DNA of 64,000 nt from Sphingobacteriales bacterium 44-15 (lineage in GTDB: Bacteria > Bacteroidota > Bacteroidia > Chitinophagales > Chitinophagaceae): the NCBI GenBank assembly GCA_001899685.1, contig MKWG01000002.1:41940-105939 (forward strand). The letters run 5' to 3'. Below the pieces are notes generated by a model. The model did not search any database, was not told the origin of the DNA, and saw only the letters and a list, made by a program, of their open reading frames with translations. Positions 8,556-17,409 of the stretch are shown here, one piece after another. The first letter of the stretch is position 1; each line of letters begins with the position of its first letter. The translations under genes and the position numbers were made by a program.

Positions 8556-9296
8556 TCAGGTTCCATTGTTATGTACATATTCCTTGACCCATTTTGCATT
8601 TTCAATAGCAGCCATGGAAGCCGTATTATTAAAATACAGGAATGCTTCTTCTATATTTTTATTTTTCAGCAGGCTATCCGCCACTTCTTTTAAAAACAGG
8701 TGTTGATAAACGGAATAATATAACTTGGGCACCCCATGGAACCGGTAATAGGCTATTGCACCATTCACAACGACCTTGTCCGGGAGCGCCGGATAGCTGA
8801 CACCACTGAAAATTATTTTATTTGCTTCAAGCGCTTCAAATACTTCCCGCCGCCACCAGCCGGCATTACGGAATTCTACTGCATTATACACTTCTGTGCG
8901 AAGGCTTTGAACTATACGGTCAAGCTTTTCAACACTATAAGTAAAAGAAGGCGGAAGCTGGAACAATACCACACCCAGCTTTTCTTTCAAACCTTTTTGC
9001 ACCGTATCGTAAAAATCATTGAGGAGACTTTCACACTCATTGAATTGTTTATAATGGGTAATTAACCTGGGAGCCTTTACAGCAAAGCTGAAATCTGACG
9101 GGCTACGTTCGTGCCAGTCTTCCAGTACCGCCAATCGCGGAAAACGGTAAAATGTGACATTCAGTTCGAGGGTATTGAATTGTGAGCTATAAAATTCAAA
9201 CCATCTTTTTTGAGGAAGCTTTTCAGGGTAAAACTTATGCTTCCATTCCCGGTAATGAAAGCCGGAACACCCGATATGCCATTTTATTGCTTTCAT
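8556..9296 (-). CDS. DUF72 (YecE-like) TIM-barrel protein
   Basis: 246 residues. The N-terminal signature IGCSGFHYREWKHKFYPEKL and the following FNTLELNVTFYRFP are diagnostic of DUF72. Further conserved pieces are FSFAVKAPRLITH, LGVVLFQLPPSF, AVEFRNAGWW and YYRFHG. The family fold is a TIM barrel and the biochemical role is unsettled. Cytosolic, with no signal peptide. The gene is convergent with the Fpg/Nei gene, and the 221-bp gap upstream of its start is filled by hairpin repeats. Confidence 0.88.
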   Translation of the reverse strand: MKAIKWHIGCSGFHYREWKHKFYPEKLPQKRWFEFYSSQFNTLELNVTFYRFPRLAVLEDWHERSPSDFSFAVKAPRLITHYKQFNECESLLNDFYDTVQKGLKEKLGVVLFQLPPSFTYSVEKLDRIVQSLRTEVYNAVEFRNAGWWRREVFEALEANKIIFSGVSYPALPDKVVVNGAIAYYRFHGVPKLYYSVYQHLFLKEVADSLLKNKNIEEAFLYFNNTASMAAIENAKWVKEYVHNNGT

Positions 9297-9318
9297 ATTG
9301 AATTTCTTTGTGGTCTTT

Positions 9319-9468
9319 GCCTGCCCGATCTGAAGATCATTCAGGCGGGCGAAAAACCTGACTGCCGACAGGCAGGCTTTGTATTTCCTTTGCGGTTATT
9401 TTTACCGCAAAGAGCGCTAAGAATTACGCCCGCCTGAATGACTAGTCGGGCAGGCAAAGAGCGCTAAG
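9319..9468. repeat. Cluster of hairpin repeats between DUF72 and permease 1
   Basis: Three nested structures occur here. (a) 9319-9349 is an imperfect palindrome beginning GCCTGCCCGATCTGAAGATC; its exact reverse complement recurs at 25170-25200. (b) CTTTGCGGT-N7-ACCGCAAAG at 9388-9412 is a 9-bp stem. (c) A 15-bp direct repeat, GCAAAGAGCGCTAAG, at 9407-9421 and 9454-9468 brackets a 32-bp variant of hairpin (a). The rest of 9297-9517 is featureless. Confidence 0.7.
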
Positions 9469-9517
9469 CCGTACTACTACTCTTCAAAAGAGAGGCCAGG
9501 TTTACAGGAGAAAAATA

Positions 9518-11896
9518 CTATTCGGTACGTAATGACTGTACCGGGTTGCTCAGGGCAGCTTTAATGCTTTGATAGCTTACCGTGATCAATGCAATGACGA
9601 CAGTGATTAATCCTGCTAATACAAACACCCACCACTCTATATTTATTTTATACGCAAAATGCTCCAGCCATTTATGCATGGCAAACCAGGCAACAGGAAA
9701 GGCAATGAGCATGGCAATGACCACCAGCCGCACAAAGCTGCCCGAAAACATAGCCACAATTCCCGGCACGGAAGCGCCTAACACTTTTCGAACACCAATC
9801 TCTTTAGTACGTTGTGCGGCTGTAAATGTGGCTAACCCGAATAAGCCGAGGCAGGAAATAAATATCGCCAGGAAAGCAAAGCAATCGGACAACCGGCTTA
9901 CTACTGTTTCGCTCCTGTATAATTTTGCAAATTCAAGGTCGGAGAACTGATACGTAAAAGGGAATTGGGGATTGATCTCCTTAGATAACTTTTCCAATCC
10001 CGCAAGCACTTGCCTGGTGTTACCGTTTTTAACCCTTACAAGAATATTGCCCCAGGGCCATTTTTCACTTAGTCGTATAATAAGCGGCTCTATTGACTGG
10101 TGCATGGAATTGAAATGAAAGTCTTTCAACACGCCTATAATTGTTCCGGATTGACGCCCCCATACGACTGTTTTGCCTACCGGGTCATCAAAGCCCATTT
10201 TCTTCACGGCAGCCTCATTTACCAGGAAGCCTGTGGAATCAGCGCCAAACTGCGGTGAAAAATCCCTGCCGGCTTTCAACTGCAGCTTCATCGTTTTTAC
10301 AAAATCATATCCCACTACTCCGTCTGCAAAAGAGATAGCTGCATTGGGATCCTTACCGGGCCAGCTTATATCGTCAACATGATGCTCAATTTCAGTAGGT
10401 GAATTTCTCATCTTTGAAATATCCTGTACACCCGGCAAACCGAGTGCTCTTTCTTTAAACGTATTGTAATGAGCGATCAGCTCCCCTTCTATAGGTATAT
10501 ATACAAGATTATCCCGGTCGTAACCCAGGTTTTTCGTTTGTATATAATTCATCTGCCGGGATATGACTGCCACGGCTACGATCAGGATGATGGAAAGCGT
10601 GAATTGAAACACCACAAGCCCCTGGCGCAACAACATGCCGCGGCTGCCTGTTTTCATTGGGCCTTTTAAAACCTTTACCGGGTTGAGCGAAGAAAGGAAT
10701 AGCGCCGGGTAGCTGCCTGCCGTCGCGCCTGTTAATATTACCAATGCGGCAATAGCTGCCCAGAACAACGGCTGGCTAACGGGCAGGGATAGCTGCTTAC
10801 CGCTGAGCGCATTGAAAGCAGGCATCAACACAGCCACGCAGGCTAATGCAATAAGTATGGCAATCAGGGTAAGCATCACGGCTTCACCCATAAACTGCTT
10901 TACCAGTGAAGAACGCTGAGCCCCTACTACCTTACGAAGCCCTACTTCTTTGGCCCGCTTTGCCGCCTGTGCGGTAGCGAGGTTCATAAAATTGATACAG
11001 GCGATCAGCAGCACAAAGATCCCAATAATAGTGAACAGGTTCACATATTCGATCCGTCCGCCACCAGGATAACCATTTTCAAAAACACTATGCAGGTATA
11101 CCTGTGAATAAGGTTGCAATCCGACTTCTATCTTTGATCCTTCCGATTTCTGTTGATACCTGTATATAAAATCCCTGATCTTAGCTTCTGTTGTCATGGG
11201 ATCAGCACCTGCACGCAATTGTACAAAGCTTACAGGGTCTGTGTTGCCCCAGTTGTTCACCCACTGGTTCTGCTGTACAAAATCGTTCCATGTTCGCAGG
11301 AAATCAAATTGCCGGGAGGCGTTTGCCGGCACATCATCAAATACAGCAGTGATCTTCAATGATTCCTTGTTATCAAAAAGAATAATCTTACCATAAGCAT
11401 TTTCCGGGCTGTCAAAAAAAGCTTCCGCCATTTTCCCGGAGATCGCTATGGCGCCGGGTTCGCTGAGCGCCGTTGCAGCATTTCCCTGCAGCAGCCGGTA
11501 AGAGAACATAGTAAAAAAATCAGTTCCCGCAAAATATCCTTTCTGCTTGATCACTTTATCACCCGCTTCAAAGGTATTGCTGGCGCCGGGGGCCGCAGCA
11601 ATTTCAAGTCCGGCCGCATATTGTATTTCCGGTATTACCCGCTTTAATTCCCCTGCCAACAGCCCTTGTGTGGAATAACCGGCATCCACTCTCCCATCGC
11701 GATACCATCGCTCATATACCTGGTACAACTGCCTGGAATTTTTATGAAAGCCGTCAACAGCTTTCTCATCCTGTATCCACAACATAATGAGCAGGCTGCT
11801 CGTCAGGCCGAGCGCCAGTCCTGAAATATTGATGATGGAGAAAGCTTTGTTGCGAAGCAGGTTTCTCCAGGCGGTTTTAAAATAATTTTTTAGCAT
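9518..11896 (-). CDS. FtsX/MacB-type ABC permease, paralog 1
   Basis: 792 residues with the two-module architecture of this array. TM1 is at about 19-41, followed by a periplasmic MacB-core-like domain to about 280. An FtsX module of three helices lies at about 285-415, with the cytoplasmic motif RAKEVGLRKVVGA. A second periplasmic domain and a second FtsX module (RTKEIGVRKVLGAS) run to the end SNPVQSLRTE. MacB-like permeases do not form a channel but transmit ATPase-driven motion to periplasmic partners. The likely partners here are the single ATPase (30967-31644) and the HlyD adaptor. It is the last gene of the array, 248 bp after permease 2. The leader ends in the repeated CAAATCTCAAATG context. 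Substrate unknown. Confidence 0.85.
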   Translation of the reverse strand: MLKNYFKTAWRNLLRNKAFSIINISGLALGLTSSLLIMLWIQDEKAVDGFHKNSRQLYQVYERWYRDGRVDAGYSTQGLLAGELKRVIPEIQYAAGLEIAAAPGASNTFEAGDKVIKQKGYFAGTDFFTMFSYRLLQGNAATALSEPGAIAISGKMAEAFFDSPENAYGKIILFDNKESLKITAVFDDVPANASRQFDFLRTWNDFVQQNQWVNNWGNTDPVSFVQLRAGADPMTTEAKIRDFIYRYQQKSEGSKIEVGLQPYSQVYLHSVFENGYPGGGRIEYVNLFTIIGIFVLLIACINFMNLATAQAAKRAKEVGLRKVVGAQRSSLVKQFMGEAVMLTLIAILIALACVAVLMPAFNALSGKQLSLPVSQPLFWAAIAALVILTGATAGSYPALFLSSLNPVKVLKGPMKTGSRGMLLRQGLVVFQFTLSIILIVAVAVISRQMNYIQTKNLGYDRDNLVYIPIEGELIAHYNTFKERALGLPGVQDISKMRNSPTEIEHHVDDISWPGKDPNAAISFADGVVGYDFVKTMKLQLKAGRDFSPQFGADSTGFLVNEAAVKKMGFDDPVGKTVVWGRQSGTIIGVLKDFHFNSMHQSIEPLIIRLSEKWPWGNILVRVKNGNTRQVLAGLEKLSKEINPQFPFTYQFSDLEFAKLYRSETVVSRLSDCFAFLAIFISCLGLFGLATFTAAQRTKEIGVRKVLGASVPGIVAMFSGSFVRLVVIAMLIAFPVAWFAMHKWLEHFAYKINIEWWVFVLAGLITVVIALITVSYQSIKAALSNPVQSLRTE

Positions 11897-12144
11897 TTGA
11901 GATTTGAATTTAAGATTTACCTCTCCCTCTTATCCCTCTCCATGCAATGGAGAGGGACGGTACTGAATTACAAACGTTTAGTTCTTCCACATCAACTATT
12001 GCACAAAACCAGGCTTTTCGTTCCACACTTCCACATTCACCCATTTCCCGGTTGCCTTAAACGTCAGCCTCTCTCTTACATTTAATCAACACTCTTTAAA
12101 GTGAGGCACCCCTCTCCACTCCGTGGAGAGGGGCTGGGGTGAGG
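11897..12144. repeat. Composite permease spacer, copy A1
   Basis: Read on the minus strand: a hairpin directly after the permease 2 stop (CCCCTCTCCA / TGGAGAGGGG, 12111-12133); a second pyrimidine-rich hairpin with CGGTACT beside it (CCCTCTCCA-N5-TGGAGAGGG, 11934-11958); then an A/T-rich leader of AAATCTTAAATTCAAATCTC type before the permease 1 ATG. The same order recurs in the spacers at 17161-17409 and 25114-25406. Confidence 0.6.
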
Positions 12145-14550
12145 TCATTCCGTTCTCAATGCCTTCACCGGGTTCGACACCGCTGCAGCAATAGCCTTAT
12201 ATGCCACAGACAACCATGCAATGCCCAGGGATATCAACAGTGCCCCGATAAAAAACCCCGCGCTGAGCTGTATGCGATAATGAAAGTCGTTCAGCCAGGC
12301 GGTCATAAAATACCATGCAGCAGGGAATGCTATGAAAAAAGAAATAACAATAAGCACTGTAAATTCTTTGGAAAACATATACACTATGCTGCTCACTGAT
12401 GCGCCCAGCACTTTCCGTATGCCCACTTCTTTTGTTTTTTGCACGGCCATAAAAGATACCAGCCCATACAGGCCCAGGCAGGCAATGAAAACAGCCAGCC
12501 CGGCAAAAATTTTATACAGCAGTGCCAGTTGACTGTCCTGCTTATAAAACTCATTGATGCTCTCATCAAGAAAAGATGCGGTGTAAGCATATTCAGGGAA
12601 ATGAGCATTGTATACCTTTTCCACCTCAGCCTGCGTCTTTGCAAGATTAGCAGAATGAAGCTTAAGCCCCACCCGCTCATATACCGGCTTATACGGCACG
12701 ATGAACATCGGCTTGACTTCCGAGCGCAGGGAGCTTGCTTTAAAATCTTTTACTACACCTGTAATGAGATTCCAGTTGCCGCCACCAAGACGCAATGTTT
12801 TACCAACGGCATCCGCGGGATCCTGCATGCCCAGCATGTGCAGCATTGCTTCGTTGATCAGCCCCGCCCTGGTAGTATCACTCGGTTCATAGTTCCTGCC
12901 GGCAGCCAGTTGCAGCCCGAAAGTGTTGAGATAACCGGTATCGGCAAACTTGAGATGGACCTGGAACTTTTCATCAGGGCGATGGTCAAAAGCAAAATTG
13001 GTAGACCAGTTGTTGTCAGAAGCGGGTGGATCAGAGGTAAACGAAATATTCTCCACGCCGGGAATTTTTTTAAGGTCTTTCCCAAATGCATACTGCTTTG
13101 ACATGCTGCTGCTGTCTATGCTGATATTGAGCATCAGCACAGCGTCTTTATTGAACCCAAGATCGGCATTGCGGATAAAATCCATCTGGCTGACGGCAAC
13201 GATCGTTCCGATGATCAGCATCTGGGATATGGCAAATTGCAGCACTACAAGGCCTCGGCGCAGGCTGATGCCGCCCACTTTTGCCGACATCACTTTATTC
13301 TTTAACGCCGTGATCGGATTGAAGCCTGACATGCTTAGAGAAGGATAAATACCGGCAAGGAAAGTTACTGCCAGCCCTATGAGCGCCAGCAATAAAATAT
13401 TTGTAACGGAGAAAAGATGGATCTCTTCCTGCATGGAAACGATATGCTTCACGAACGGCACGCTGAGCCGTGCAATGATCAGCGCCAGTATAACGGCAAC
13501 AGCTACCAGCAGTCCTGTTTCGCCCATGATCTGCCAGAACAATTTCCTCCGGTTGCTGCCCAATACTTTCCGGATACCCATTTCTTTAGACCTGGTGATG
13601 GATTGCGCGGTGGACAAATTGATAAAATTGATGCAGGCCATCAGCAGGATGAAAACACCTATTAATGACAGCGTCCATAAGGTTGTCTTGCCGGTACGGT
13701 GATCGCCGAATGTTTCAAAGCGGGTATCAAAATGTATATCCGGTAACGGCTGCAGGAAGTTTGTCTTACCCAGCCCATTTCCTTTTCTCTTTTTATAATG
13801 TTCCTCTGCAAATGCAATAAGCTGTTTATTGACAGCCCCGGGCAACTGACCGGCAGGTAACAATGCGTAGATCTGGTGGGTGCTCGAAGTATTGCCCCAG
13901 TCATCATTATAATTGTAGAGGTCAGGATTGCGCTTCACCGTTTCCATGGATACCGCCACCTTCACGGGATAGTCTGTATTTACCGGCAGGTTGTCAATAA
14001 TACCGCTCACCTTTAAAGACAGTTGATTATCCAGCTTCAGCAATTTACCGACAGGTGAAACCCCTTTACCAAAATATTTTTCAGCCGTTTCTTTTGACAA
14101 CACTACAGCACCCGGCTGTGCAAGCGCTTCGGGTGAACCGGACAACCAGTGAAAATTAAAAATGGAGAAGAACCCCGGGTCTGCAAAAAATATTCCAACC
14201 TTTTCAATTATCTTTTTATCATTACCTCCCGGCATAGGCACTGTCACCTGACTCCCGTATGCACCATGCAGGGAACCAAATGTTGCCTGCGGGAATTTTA
14301 CGCGAAGCGCTTCCAGGGCAGGCACGGGAATACCGGCATTGTAGGTAACCCCGTCTTCAAACCTGTCGGAGGTGACCACACGATATATATTGTTATAATT
14401 CTTTTGAAAGGTATCGTAGCTCAGCTCATACCGCACCACGATAAAAAGCAGCATTGCCGCCGCTATACCAATCGCCAGCCCGGTAATATTGATAAAGGAA
14501 AAGCTCTTATTACGCCATAAATTCCTCCATCCTGTTTTCAGGTTCGTCAT
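12145..14550 (-). CDS. FtsX/MacB-type ABC permease, paralog 2
   Basis: 801 residues, complete. TM1 is at about 17-38 (SFINITGLAIGIAAAMLLFI). The first FtsX module is at about 290-420 (RSKEMGIRKVLGSNRRKLFW), the second at about 680-801 (KTKEVGIRKVLGASVSSIVY), ending NPVKALRTE. A periplasmic domain precedes each module. The N-terminus (MTNLKTGWRNLWRNK) differs from the MLKN/MFKN start of most paralogs. It has its own promoter-like region: a sigma-54-like element 28 bp upstream of the ATG and two activator-like inverted repeats further up. It therefore probably heads a transcript with permease 1. Confidence 0.85.
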   Translation of the reverse strand: MTNLKTGWRNLWRNKSFSFINITGLAIGIAAAMLLFIVVRYELSYDTFQKNYNNIYRVVTSDRFEDGVTYNAGIPVPALEALRVKFPQATFGSLHGAYGSQVTVPMPGGNDKKIIEKVGIFFADPGFFSIFNFHWLSGSPEALAQPGAVVLSKETAEKYFGKGVSPVGKLLKLDNQLSLKVSGIIDNLPVNTDYPVKVAVSMETVKRNPDLYNYNDDWGNTSSTHQIYALLPAGQLPGAVNKQLIAFAEEHYKKRKGNGLGKTNFLQPLPDIHFDTRFETFGDHRTGKTTLWTLSLIGVFILLMACINFINLSTAQSITRSKEMGIRKVLGSNRRKLFWQIMGETGLLVAVAVILALIIARLSVPFVKHIVSMQEEIHLFSVTNILLLALIGLAVTFLAGIYPSLSMSGFNPITALKNKVMSAKVGGISLRRGLVVLQFAISQMLIIGTIVAVSQMDFIRNADLGFNKDAVLMLNISIDSSSMSKQYAFGKDLKKIPGVENISFTSDPPASDNNWSTNFAFDHRPDEKFQVHLKFADTGYLNTFGLQLAAGRNYEPSDTTRAGLINEAMLHMLGMQDPADAVGKTLRLGGGNWNLITGVVKDFKASSLRSEVKPMFIVPYKPVYERVGLKLHSANLAKTQAEVEKVYNAHFPEYAYTASFLDESINEFYKQDSQLALLYKIFAGLAVFIACLGLYGLVSFMAVQKTKEVGIRKVLGASVSSIVYMFSKEFTVLIVISFFIAFPAAWYFMTAWLNDFHYRIQLSAGFFIGALLISLGIAWLSVAYKAIAAAVSNPVKALRTE

Positions 14551-14577
14551 AATACATTATTTTAACCGCTGAGGCAG

Positions 14578-14593
14578 CACAACAGCCATGCCA
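14578..14593 (-). promoter_or_regulatory. Sigma-54-like -24/-12 promoter of permease 2
   Basis: On the minus strand TGGCATGGCTGTTGTG matches TGGYAYR-N4-TTGCW except for the last two bases (TG in place of CW). The -12 region lies about 30 bp upstream of the ATG. Two inverted repeats of TGTCCG type begin 52 bp upstream, the normal enhancer position for NtrC-type activators. The -24/-12 geometry and site spacing are the same as upstream of permease 4 and the adaptor gene. Confidence 0.55.
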
Positions 14594-14645
14594 GAAGCTA
14601 ATTAACTGACATTCAAGCAATACAGAGAAATAAATTGCTTCAGCC

Positions 14646-14683
14646 TGTCCGAATACGGACAGTAAGTTGTTCATCAGCGAACA
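14646..14683. promoter_or_regulatory. Paired activator-like inverted repeats upstream of permease 2
   Basis: TGTCCGAATACGGACA (14646-14661) is a perfect 6+6 inverted repeat; the symmetry extends one base each side. TGTTCATCAGCGAACA (14668-14683) is a related site whose start is 22 bp further on. Two dyads about two helical turns apart suit cooperative binding by a dimeric enhancer-binding protein. The remaining bases of 14551-14742 show nothing else. Confidence 0.6.
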
Positions 14684-14742
14684 TAGGACTGCTTTCCATT
14701 TTCAAATTAGCTCATTTTCATCCCGCAGTTGCGGGATCAAAT

Positions 14743-17160
14743 TCATTCGCTCCTCAATGCTTTTACCGGGTTTACCACCGCCGCTTTAAAACATTGTGCA
14801 GCAATCAACACAGATGCGGTTATAAAAACAAACATGCATACCATCAAATAAGGAAGTGCATTTTGCTGTATCCTGTACGCATAATTTTCAAGCCACTTAT
14901 TGGTGATAATATATGCAAGCGGGCAGGCAATAATGGATGCCATAAATATCAGCAACGCATAATCTTTTATAAACAACAATAAAATATTTTTTACATCAGC
15001 GCCAAGCACTTTGCGCATTGCAATCTCTTTATTACGTTTAGCGAGTGTAAATGCCACTACTCCAAATATGCCGAGAAAAACAATAACAAGATTTAATGCT
15101 GTGGCAATATCAGTTGCCGTCTTTAATTGTAGTTCAGACTTATATAGTGATTGAAACTGGTTGTCCATAAAAGTATATTCAAAAGGCGCTTCCGGTAACA
15201 GTTCCTCCCATTTCTTTTTTATTGCTTCAACTGCTTCGGAAAAATTATCAGTACCTATTTTTACATTCATGTAACGATAAGCCAATGCATCATCCATGTT
15301 AACAATTACCACCGGCTCTATGCTTTGTTGCAAACTTGAATAATTATAATCCCCGACAATGCCGGCAACAGTAAGCGGCGGGTTTCCGACGGGTTGTTTT
15401 ATTTGCCTGCCTACAGCAAATGATGCGGAAGAAAATCCCAATGCTTTAGCAGCCGATTCATTCAACACAATCTGGTTGGGAATAAATGAACCGGATTGGC
15501 TGAAGAATGAACCTGCAATCATTTTTAACCCGAAAGTTTTTGCATATGCTTCATCGGCTGTAAAAGCCGTAAGCACAAGTGGGTTATTATTTTTATCAGT
15601 CTGCGGGAACAAAGTGATTTGCCCGGGCGGTTTTCTTGTTGGTATTTCAAATGATAATGACGCAGCCTTTACCTCGGGCATCCGTAATAATTGCTGCCTT
15701 ACATCTTTCATGCGCTGTACGCCAACAGCATCCCATCGTTTTGGATAAGCTTCAACGATAAGCAATTGCTCTTTGTTATACCCAAGGTCTTTTGCAAAGA
15801 TATACGACATCTGCTTTGAAACATTTAACGCGCCGATGAAAACAATAATCGCCAGACTGAATTGAACAATCAGCAATATCTTTCTTAATACCAATCCTCC
15901 TTTTGCCGAATCAATTTTCCCTTTTACAGCATTCACCGTATTAGATGCGCTCAGCACAAACGCAGGATAAATTCCCGCAATAAAACCAATAAATAAAAGG
16001 AAAGCGATGAATGCAGCTGTGTTTGTTGCATCAAAATGAATGATAGAGACTAACGTTGTATTTAATACTTCGGAGAACAAATTCCGCAGCAGTTCATAAA
16101 GCGCAGCAGAAATAATGGCAGCAACAAAAGTCAGCAACAACGCTTCTGAAATAAATTGTAATACAAGCTGTGTGCGAACGCTGCCGAAAACTTTCCGCAA
16201 CCCAATTTCTTTTAAGCGATACGATGATGTACCGATATTGATGTTTACAAAATTGATAATGGCCATTACTAAAATAAATGCAGCAATGAATGAAAGCGCC
16301 GTTATCATTTTTTGCACAGCACTGTTATTCTCTTTCAAATAATAATCTTTAACCGGTGCTAATTCCACTTCAAGGTTATCCTGCGTGTTTTTATCGGTAT
16401 ATTTGGCAAGTATCTGCTTAAACGGCTGCGCCATTTGCTGCGGTGTAACGCCGGGCTTTAACTGAAGCCTGCCCACTTCATAAGCGCCGCCATTCCATCC
16501 TTCTGCTGGGTCGCCGCCGCCGTAATAACTATTTCCGATTGTTGGTACAAATATGTTGTAATCAGTCCCTATTACTCCTGTTGCGGAATTTTTCGGAATA
16601 TCTTTCAGTACGGCAGAAACTGTATATTGCTGTGTTATTCCACTCCTTGTAGTCAACATACTGAACGATTTTCCAATCGCATCTTTTGCTCCAAAGAATT
16701 TTTGTGCAATGTTTTCTGTAATAACCGCCGAACTTATATTTGTAAACGCTTTGTTTTTATCGCCATACAAAACAGGAAAGCCATACATTGTTACCAATGT
16801 TGTATCACCAATAGCAATATCTTCTTTAAAATGATTATTGCCCACCGATACAACATTTGAAACAGGATTAAAGCGATAATAATTTTCAACGAGGGTTGGA
16901 TATTCCTCTTTCATTGCTTTGGCCAAAGGGCCAAGAGTGGTTATATCCATACCCATTTCTTTCACTTTCCATTTGCTCTTAATGATGTACTGATCGCTAA
17001 CGTTCTTAATATGGCTGTTCACACTTTTCTGGCTTACAATATAAACGCCGATGATCATAGAAAAAGTAATACCAATCGCAAGGCAAAAAATATTGATCAC
17101 TGAAAACAGTTTATGCCTCGTGAGATGGCGGACAGCTATTTTGAAATAGTTTTTAAACAT
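14743..17160 (-). CDS. FtsX/MacB-type ABC permease, paralog 3 (divergent)
   Basis: 805 residues, complete. TM1 is at about 18-42 (LFSVINIFCLAIGITFSMII). FtsX modules lie at about 285-420 (RLKEIGLRKVFGSVRTQLVL) and 680-805 (NKEIAMRKVLGADVKNILLL), ending NPVKALRSE. It departs from its neighbours: the first periplasmic domain lacks the usual DELSYD-like segment after TM1 (it has SQKSVNSHIKN instead), and the second motif reads AMRKVLGAD rather than GVRKVLGAS. It lies 249 bp after permease 4 and has no sigma-54-like element in its spacer, so it is probably cotranscribed with permease 4. Confidence 0.85.
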   Translation of the reverse strand: MFKNYFKIAVRHLTRHKLFSVINIFCLAIGITFSMIIGVYIVSQKSVNSHIKNVSDQYIIKSKWKVKEMGMDITTLGPLAKAMKEEYPTLVENYYRFNPVSNVVSVGNNHFKEDIAIGDTTLVTMYGFPVLYGDKNKAFTNISSAVITENIAQKFFGAKDAIGKSFSMLTTRSGITQQYTVSAVLKDIPKNSATGVIGTDYNIFVPTIGNSYYGGGDPAEGWNGGAYEVGRLQLKPGVTPQQMAQPFKQILAKYTDKNTQDNLEVELAPVKDYYLKENNSAVQKMITALSFIAAFILVMAIINFVNINIGTSSYRLKEIGLRKVFGSVRTQLVLQFISEALLLTFVAAIISAALYELLRNLFSEVLNTTLVSIIHFDATNTAAFIAFLLFIGFIAGIYPAFVLSASNTVNAVKGKIDSAKGGLVLRKILLIVQFSLAIIVFIGALNVSKQMSYIFAKDLGYNKEQLLIVEAYPKRWDAVGVQRMKDVRQQLLRMPEVKAASLSFEIPTRKPPGQITLFPQTDKNNNPLVLTAFTADEAYAKTFGLKMIAGSFFSQSGSFIPNQIVLNESAAKALGFSSASFAVGRQIKQPVGNPPLTVAGIVGDYNYSSLQQSIEPVVIVNMDDALAYRYMNVKIGTDNFSEAVEAIKKKWEELLPEAPFEYTFMDNQFQSLYKSELQLKTATDIATALNLVIVFLGIFGVVAFTLAKRNKEIAMRKVLGADVKNILLLFIKDYALLIFMASIIACPLAYIITNKWLENYAYRIQQNALPYLMVCMFVFITASVLIAAQCFKAAVVNPVKALRSE

Positions 17161-17409
17161 TTAAAAATTGAAATTTAAGATTTGAAATCGCTTTGGTGCC
17201 GCAGGTTTTACATTTTCAAGCCTATTTTCTCATCTTCTTCTCCCTCTCCTTATCCCGAACGTTCGGAAGCGAGGGAGCGGTACTACAGAATATATCCAAT
17301 CTTCAGGTTCTTTCACACTTGAATGCCAGGTTGCCCCTCTCGCCTTTCTCTCGGCCAGTCATGAACTCAGGCACTCCTCTCCGCTGTGCGGAGAGGGGTG
17401 GGGGTGAGG
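17161..17409. repeat. Composite permease spacer, copy A2
   Basis: It has the same parts as 11897-12144. A hairpin abuts the permease 4 stop (CCTCTCCGC / GCGGAGAGG, 17376-17396). A second pyrimidine/purine hairpin is followed by GAGCGGTACTACAGAA (about 17240-17290). An A/T-rich leader with CACCAAAGCGATTTC (minus strand) precedes permease 3, and a close relative of that leader precedes permease 6. Confidence 0.6.

Noticed and set aside
12439..13101. 220-residue plus-strand ORF
   Set aside because: Antisense to permease 2, whose protein is unambiguous; it has the composition of a reverse-frame shadow.
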